Assembly: GCA_028868335.1 (NCBI GenBank)
Contig: JAGWUU010000065.1
Span: 1-12,167 of the forward strand
From: Sphingomonadales bacterium
GTDB lineage: Bacteria; Pseudomonadota; Alphaproteobacteria; Sphingomonadales; Sphingomonadaceae
Direction of reading: 5' to 3'
Length of the DNA: 12,167 nt
The first letter of the stretch is position 1. The number at the start of each line of letters is the position of its first letter. A program made the position numbers and the translations under genes. The notes under the pieces are model-generated. The model was not told where the DNA came from. It saw only the letters and a list, made by a program, of their open reading frames with translations, and did no database searches. Shown in pieces: positions 9,161-12,167 of the stretch.

Positions 9161-9182
9161 GGCCGCTCCGCAAGGGGCGGCC
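9161..9182 (+). other. GNRA-capped hairpin in the trcR leader
   Basis: GGCCGCTCC (9161-9169), loop GCAA (9170-9173) and GGGGCGGCC (9174-9182) form a 9-bp stem with a single U-G pair, closed by a GNRA tetraloop. It ends 25 nt before the trcR GTG and 14 nt before its GGAG. What follows (CTATCTATTTCC) is not a real U tract, so a leader stability or regulatory element is more likely than a terminator, though weak termination is possible. Confidence 0.5.
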
Positions 9183-9207
9183 CTATCTATTTCCGCCGGA
9201 GAAAACC

Positions 9208-9909
9208 GTGACCCAAGCCACCCCGCTCATGCCGCACGCCACCGCTTCGTGGCTGGTCGACAATACCGCCTTGTCGTTCGAGCAGATCGCCGAATTCTGC
9301 GGGCTGCACATCCTTGAGGTGCAGGCGATGGCGGATGACCTGGCCAGCAGCAAGTACACCGGGCGCGATCCGGTCCGCGCGGGCGAGCTGACCATGGGTG
9401 AAATCGAGAAGGGCCAGGTTGATCCCAACTATGCGCTCAAGATGCAGAAGGCGCCGGTCACCGTCAGCCGCACCAAGGGGCCGCGCTACACGCCGGTATC
9501 GAAGCGCCAGGACAAGCCCGACGGCATCGCCTGGATCCTGCGCAATCACCCCGAGATTTCGGACGCGCAGATCGGCAAGCTGATCGGCACCACCCGCAAC
9601 ACCATCGCCGCGATCCGCGATCGCAGCCACTGGAACATCGCCAACATCCAGGCGAAGGATCCCGTCACCCTCGGCCTGTGCAGCCAGCGCGAGCTTGACG
9701 CCATCGTTGCCAAGGCGGCGAAGAAGGCCGGGCTTGACGATCAGGCGGGTGACGATGCCCGGCTCGGCGACGATCGCGTGGCGCTTATCGAGGAGCTGCG
9801 CGCCGAGCGTGAGGCTCATGCCAAGGCCGCGTCGGAAGCCGCGCAGGAAGCCGAGGCCCAGGCCTGGCTTGAAGCCAAGCGCGCCGCGGAGGCTGCGGGC
9901 GAGGAATAA
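9208..9909 (+). CDS. trcR: Cell cycle transcriptional regulator TrcR (DUF1013 family)
   Basis: A 233-residue cytoplasmic DNA-binding protein of the DUF1013 family, which is conserved across Alphaproteobacteria and linked to cell-cycle transcription. Two helix-turn-helix-like parts are visible: SFEQIAEFCGLHILEVQAMA (23-42) and DAQIGKLIGTTRNTIAAIRD (119-138), the latter followed by RSHWN. Between them lies the conserved stretch GRDPVRAGELTMGEIEKGQV (52-71). From about 187 the C-terminus is a charged Ala/Glu coiled-coil tail, which varies in the family. The GTG start follows GGAGAAAACC, a well-spaced Shine-Dalgarno, and the MTQATPLMPHATASWLVDNT beginning fits the family. It stands alone between a small divergent gene and fadD, with a stable leader hairpin. 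The gene symbol follows the family name used for DUF1013. Confidence 0.9.
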   Translation: MTQATPLMPHATASWLVDNTALSFEQIAEFCGLHILEVQAMADDLASSKYTGRDPVRAGELTMGEIEKGQVDPNYALKMQKAPVTVSRTKGPRYTPVSKRQDKPDGIAWILRNHPEISDAQIGKLIGTTRNTIAAIRDRSHWNIANIQAKDPVTLGLCSQRELDAIVAKAAKKAGLDDQAGDDARLGDDRVALIEELRAEREAHAKAASEAAQEAEAQAWLEAKRAAEAAGEE

Positions 9910-9919
9910 TCCCCGCCAG

Positions 9920-9954
9920 CCTTCGGCTTTGCTTGCCCTTTCGCTCGCCGAAGG
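9920..9954 (+). terminator. Inverted repeat between trcR and fadD (possible terminator or fadD leader hairpin)
   Basis: CCTTCGGC (9920-9927) and GCCGAAGG (9947-9954) are an 8-bp perfect inverted repeat with a 19-nt pyrimidine-rich loop, starting 11 nt after the trcR stop. There is no U tract after it. The right arm contains the AAGG of the only good Shine-Dalgarno before fadD, so the stem could hide it. Confidence 0.35.
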
Positions 9955-9960
9955 GTTAAG

Positions 9961-9972
9961 ATGCTAACATGA
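9961..9972 (+). other. Three-codon mini-ORF overlapping the fadD start
   Basis: ATG CTA ACA TGA (Met-Leu-Thr-stop) begins 5 nt after AAGGG, an ideal Shine-Dalgarno distance. Its stop overlaps the fadD ATG as ATGA. The fadD ATG itself is 13 nt from that AAGGG, which is long. This could be a minigene that feeds ribosomes to fadD by re-initiation, or chance. Confidence 0.3.
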
Positions 9973-11660
9973 ATGTAAATAGTCCAATCGCCGAGCCTTG
10001 GCGTGCGCGTTACGCGCACCCCTGTCCATGGGCGATGGACCTGCCGCCGCTTTCGCTGCCAGGCCTTTTTGCCGATGCGGCCAGCGCCCGCGGCGATGCC
10101 CCGCTGGTCGAGTTCATGGGGCGGCGTTTCAGCTACGCTGAACTGCATGCCGAGGCCATGGCCTTCGCCGCCGGGCTGCAGGCGCTGGGGGTTGAAAAGG
10201 GCGACAGGGTCGGGCTGTTCCTGCCCAACGTGCCGATCTATGTCTCGGCCTATTACGGTGCGATGATCGCGGGGGCCGTGGCGGTCAATTTCAGCCCGCT
10301 CTACACTGCGCCCGAACTGGAAGCGCAGGTCGCCGATTCCGGTGCGCGCGTGCTGGTGACGATCGATTCGTCTGCCTTGCTGCCAACCGCGCTGGAAGTC
10401 CTGGCGGGATCGTCACTGGAACGGTTGATTGTCGGATCGCTGGCGGCGATGCTGCCGTGGTCGAAGGGGCTGGCGTTGCGGCTGGTCGGGCGCAAGTCGC
10501 TCGCCCGCATCCCGGCCCAGCCTGACGTGCTGCGCTGGGAAGCCGCGCTCGGCGATCACCCGCCCGCGCCCGTAGCGATCGACCCGGACGAGGATCTGGC
10601 CCTGCTGCAATACACCGGCGGCACCACCGGCACCCCCAAGGGGGCGATGCTGACGCACCAGAACCTCACCGCCAACGCGCGACAGGTCCAGGCGATCGAT
10701 CCGCGCAAGGGTGAGCGCGACGTGATCATGGGCGTGCTGCCCCTGTTCCACGTTTTCGCCAACGTCTGCGTACTCAATCGCACAGTGGCCAACGGTGGCT
10801 GCATCGCCATGCTGCCGCGCTTCGAAGCCCGACAGGCGCTCAAGACGCTGGAGCGGGTCCAGGCGACCGCGATGCCCGGCGTCCCGACCATGTACCAGGC
10901 GCTGCTTGATCATCCCGATCTGGCCAAGACCGACTTTTCCTCGCTCAGGGTGTGCATATCCGGCGGCGCTCCGCTGCCCGGGCCGCTCAAGGAGCGGTTC
11001 GAGAAGGCTACGGGCGCGCGGCTGATCGAGGGCTACGGCCTGACCGAGACATCGGGCGTGGTTTCAACCAATCCGTATGAGGGCGTCGATCACATCGGCA
11101 CGATCGGCCAGCCGATTCCCGAAACGCGTATTCGCCTGCTCGACAAGGAAGACCCGACCCGCGATGCGCCGGAAGGTGAGCCGGGTGAGCTGGCGATCCA
11201 GGGGCCGCAGGTGATGCGCGGCTACTGGCGGCGCCCCGAAGCGGCGGTCGATGCTTTTGCCGAGCGGCCCGATGGACGCTGGCTGCGCACGGGCGATGTC
11301 GCGACGCTGGATGCGGATGGCTTCATCACCATCGTCGATCGCATCAAGGACATGATCGCGGTTGGCGGGTTCAAGGTCTTTCCCAGCCAGGTCGAGGGAG
11401 CACTGGAACAGCATCCCGCGGTAAAGGAGGTGCTGGTGATCGGCGTGCCCGACGCCTACCACGGCGAAACGCCCCGCGCCTATGTGACGCTGAAGGACGG
11501 CGCGAGCGAACGCGGCGAGGACCTGCGCGACTGGCTCAACGCCCGGATCGGCAAGCACGAACGGGTCGATCGGGTGGTGGTGCGCGATGCCTTGCCCAAG
11601 ACCATGATCGGCAAGCTCGACAGGAAGGCGCTCAGGGCAGAGGTAGGCCGGGAGACCTGA
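9969..11660 (+). CDS. Long-chain fatty acid-CoA ligase-like AMP-dependent synthetase
   Basis: A 563-residue ANL-superfamily enzyme, closest in appearance to FadD: it activates a carboxylate with ATP to an acyl-adenylate and transfers it to CoA. The phosphate-binding loop YTGGTTGTPKG is at 215-225, EGYGLTET at 354-361, TGD at 441-443, and the hinge/FACS-type segment DRIKDMIAVGGFKVFPSQVE at 457-476. The C-terminal adenylation lysine is K549 in KTMIGKLDRK. Length matches the FadD family. The N-terminus (PWRARYAHPCPWAMDLPPLS, 10-29) looks like that of long-chain ligases, supporting the ATG at 9969. The chain length of the substrate cannot be read. Its leader holds an inverted repeat and a mini-ORF. 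The gene converges on the bactofilin gene. Confidence 0.9.
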   Translation: MNVNSPIAEPWRARYAHPCPWAMDLPPLSLPGLFADAASARGDAPLVEFMGRRFSYAELHAEAMAFAAGLQALGVEKGDRVGLFLPNVPIYVSAYYGAMIAGAVAVNFSPLYTAPELEAQVADSGARVLVTIDSSALLPTALEVLAGSSLERLIVGSLAAMLPWSKGLALRLVGRKSLARIPAQPDVLRWEAALGDHPPAPVAIDPDEDLALLQYTGGTTGTPKGAMLTHQNLTANARQVQAIDPRKGERDVIMGVLPLFHVFANVCVLNRTVANGGCIAMLPRFEARQALKTLERVQATAMPGVPTMYQALLDHPDLAKTDFSSLRVCISGGAPLPGPLKERFEKATGARLIEGYGLTETSGVVSTNPYEGVDHIGTIGQPIPETRIRLLDKEDPTRDAPEGEPGELAIQGPQVMRGYWRRPEAAVDAFAERPDGRWLRTGDVATLDADGFITIVDRIKDMIAVGGFKVFPSQVEGALEQHPAVKEVLVIGVPDAYHGETPRAYVTLKDGASERGEDLRDWLNARIGKHERVDRVVVRDALPKTMIGKLDRKALRAEVGRET

Positions 11661-11665
11661 TCATC

Positions 11666-11688
11666 GCGCGGGCTTCGACGGCCCGCGC
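11666..11688. terminator. GC-rich hairpin between convergent fadD-like and bactofilin genes
   Basis: GCGCGGGC (11666-11673) and GCCCGCGC (11681-11688) form a perfect 8-bp stem around a 7-nt loop, 5 nt after the fadD-like stop. No U tract follows on either strand. Its position between converging genes suggests a bidirectional transcription barrier. Confidence 0.4.
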
Positions 11689-11728
11689 CGGAGCCTGTCG
11701 AGAAGATGCCGGTGCCGAGCCCAGCCGC

Positions 11729-12139
11729 TCAGCTCGCGGTCAGGCTCACCACGGTCGAATCCTCGCCAGCGGCACGCGGGGCGAAACGCCCCTCGACCTG
11801 GGCGCCCTGTTCGATCGTCAGCGAATCGTAATGGACATCGCCATGAATCCGCGCCGACTTGAGGATCACCAGGTCGCGCGCCGCGATCGTGCCGCGCACC
11901 GTGCCCGACAAGCGCGCGGTCTCGGTCTTGACCGCACCGACGATCTCGCTGCCCTCGCCCTGGACCAGCGAAGTGCAGGTGACGTCACCCTCGACATGAC
12001 CGTCGATGTGAAGATCGGCAGAGGCGTGGACGTCGCCGGTGATGCGGATGTCGGAACCGAACACGGAAAAGGTCGAACTGGCCATGGTCTTACCCTGCGG
12101 TCTGGGCGCCGCCACGGGCGCGGATTTCTTCGAGAACAT
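11729..12139 (-). CDS. Bactofilin (polymer-forming cytoskeletal protein)
   Basis: A 136-residue protein with the DUF583/bactofilin core at about 24-120: a right-handed beta-helix of short repeats such as SVFGSDIRITGDVHASADLH (25-44), IDGHVEGDV (45-53) and ARLSGTVRGTIAARDLVILK (75-94), ending IHGDVHYDSLTIEQGAQVEG (98-117). Flanking tails are short and polar, with no membrane segment; the N-terminus MFSKKSAPVAAP is basic. Bactofilins self-assemble without nucleotide into filaments or patches at the inner face of the membrane and recruit cell-wall enzymes or shape morphology. The ATG has an excellent GGAGG about 9 nt upstream. In many relatives an M23-type peptidase gene lies just upstream; here that side is outside the window. 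Strong family match; cellular role inferred. Confidence 0.93.
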   Translation of the reverse strand: MFSKKSAPVAAPRPQGKTMASSTFSVFGSDIRITGDVHASADLHIDGHVEGDVTCTSLVQGEGSEIVGAVKTETARLSGTVRGTIAARDLVILKSARIHGDVHYDSLTIEQGAQVEGRFAPRAAGEDSTVVSLTAS

Positions 12140-12167
12140 GGGGCGCTGCCTCCAGGAATGGGCGGGG

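Noticed and set aside
9956..9968. CtrA-like TTAA repeat before the fadD-like gene
   Set aside because: Spacing between the half-sites is 5 rather than 7 and the second half is imperfect.

Overview
The window looks like a chromosomal segment of a GC-rich alphaproteobacterium, most likely of the order Sphingomonadales (Erythrobacter/Novosphingobium-like). This rests on the DUF1013 cell-cycle regulator (TrcR family), the DUF1192 small protein next to a PIG3-type quinone oxidoreductase, the bactofilin, and the overall codon style. It is recognition of protein families, not a database result. No rRNA, tRNA, CRISPR array, insertion sequence or phage gene is visible. The region is core-like and densely packed.

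Left part (1-2019, + strand): three overlapping genes probably form an operon. They are the C-terminal part of a membrane-anchored spermidine-synthase-like protein cut by the window edge, a gamma-class carbonic anhydrase family protein, and a small DUF167/YggU protein. The last runs tail-to-tail into the next block with an 8-bp overlap.

Middle part (2012-7688, - strand, transcribed right to left): a DUF1192 coiled-coil protein, clpA (AAA+ unfoldase), then a three-gene unit of group II truncated hemoglobin, exported putative outer-membrane barrel protein and SulP anion transporter. The outstanding signal is a perfect FNR/FixK-type palindrome (TTGAT-N4-ATCAA, 4937-4950) that contains the clpA stop codon. 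It sits where a class II activator site would be for the hemoglobin transcript, which suggests low-oxygen control of the hemoglobin/barrel/SulP unit.

Right part (7793-12139): a quinone oxidoreductase on + is followed by a 410-bp stretch that is not empty. On the - strand it holds a small gene whose two halves lie in different frames, switching at a run of six C (8948-8953). Then come trcR (DUF1013) with a GNRA-capped hairpin in its leader, and a fadD-like acyl-CoA ligase. The best Shine-Dalgarno before fadD serves a three-codon mini-ORF overlapping the fadD start. Last is a convergent bactofilin gene. A GC-rich hairpin separates fadD from the bactofilin gene.
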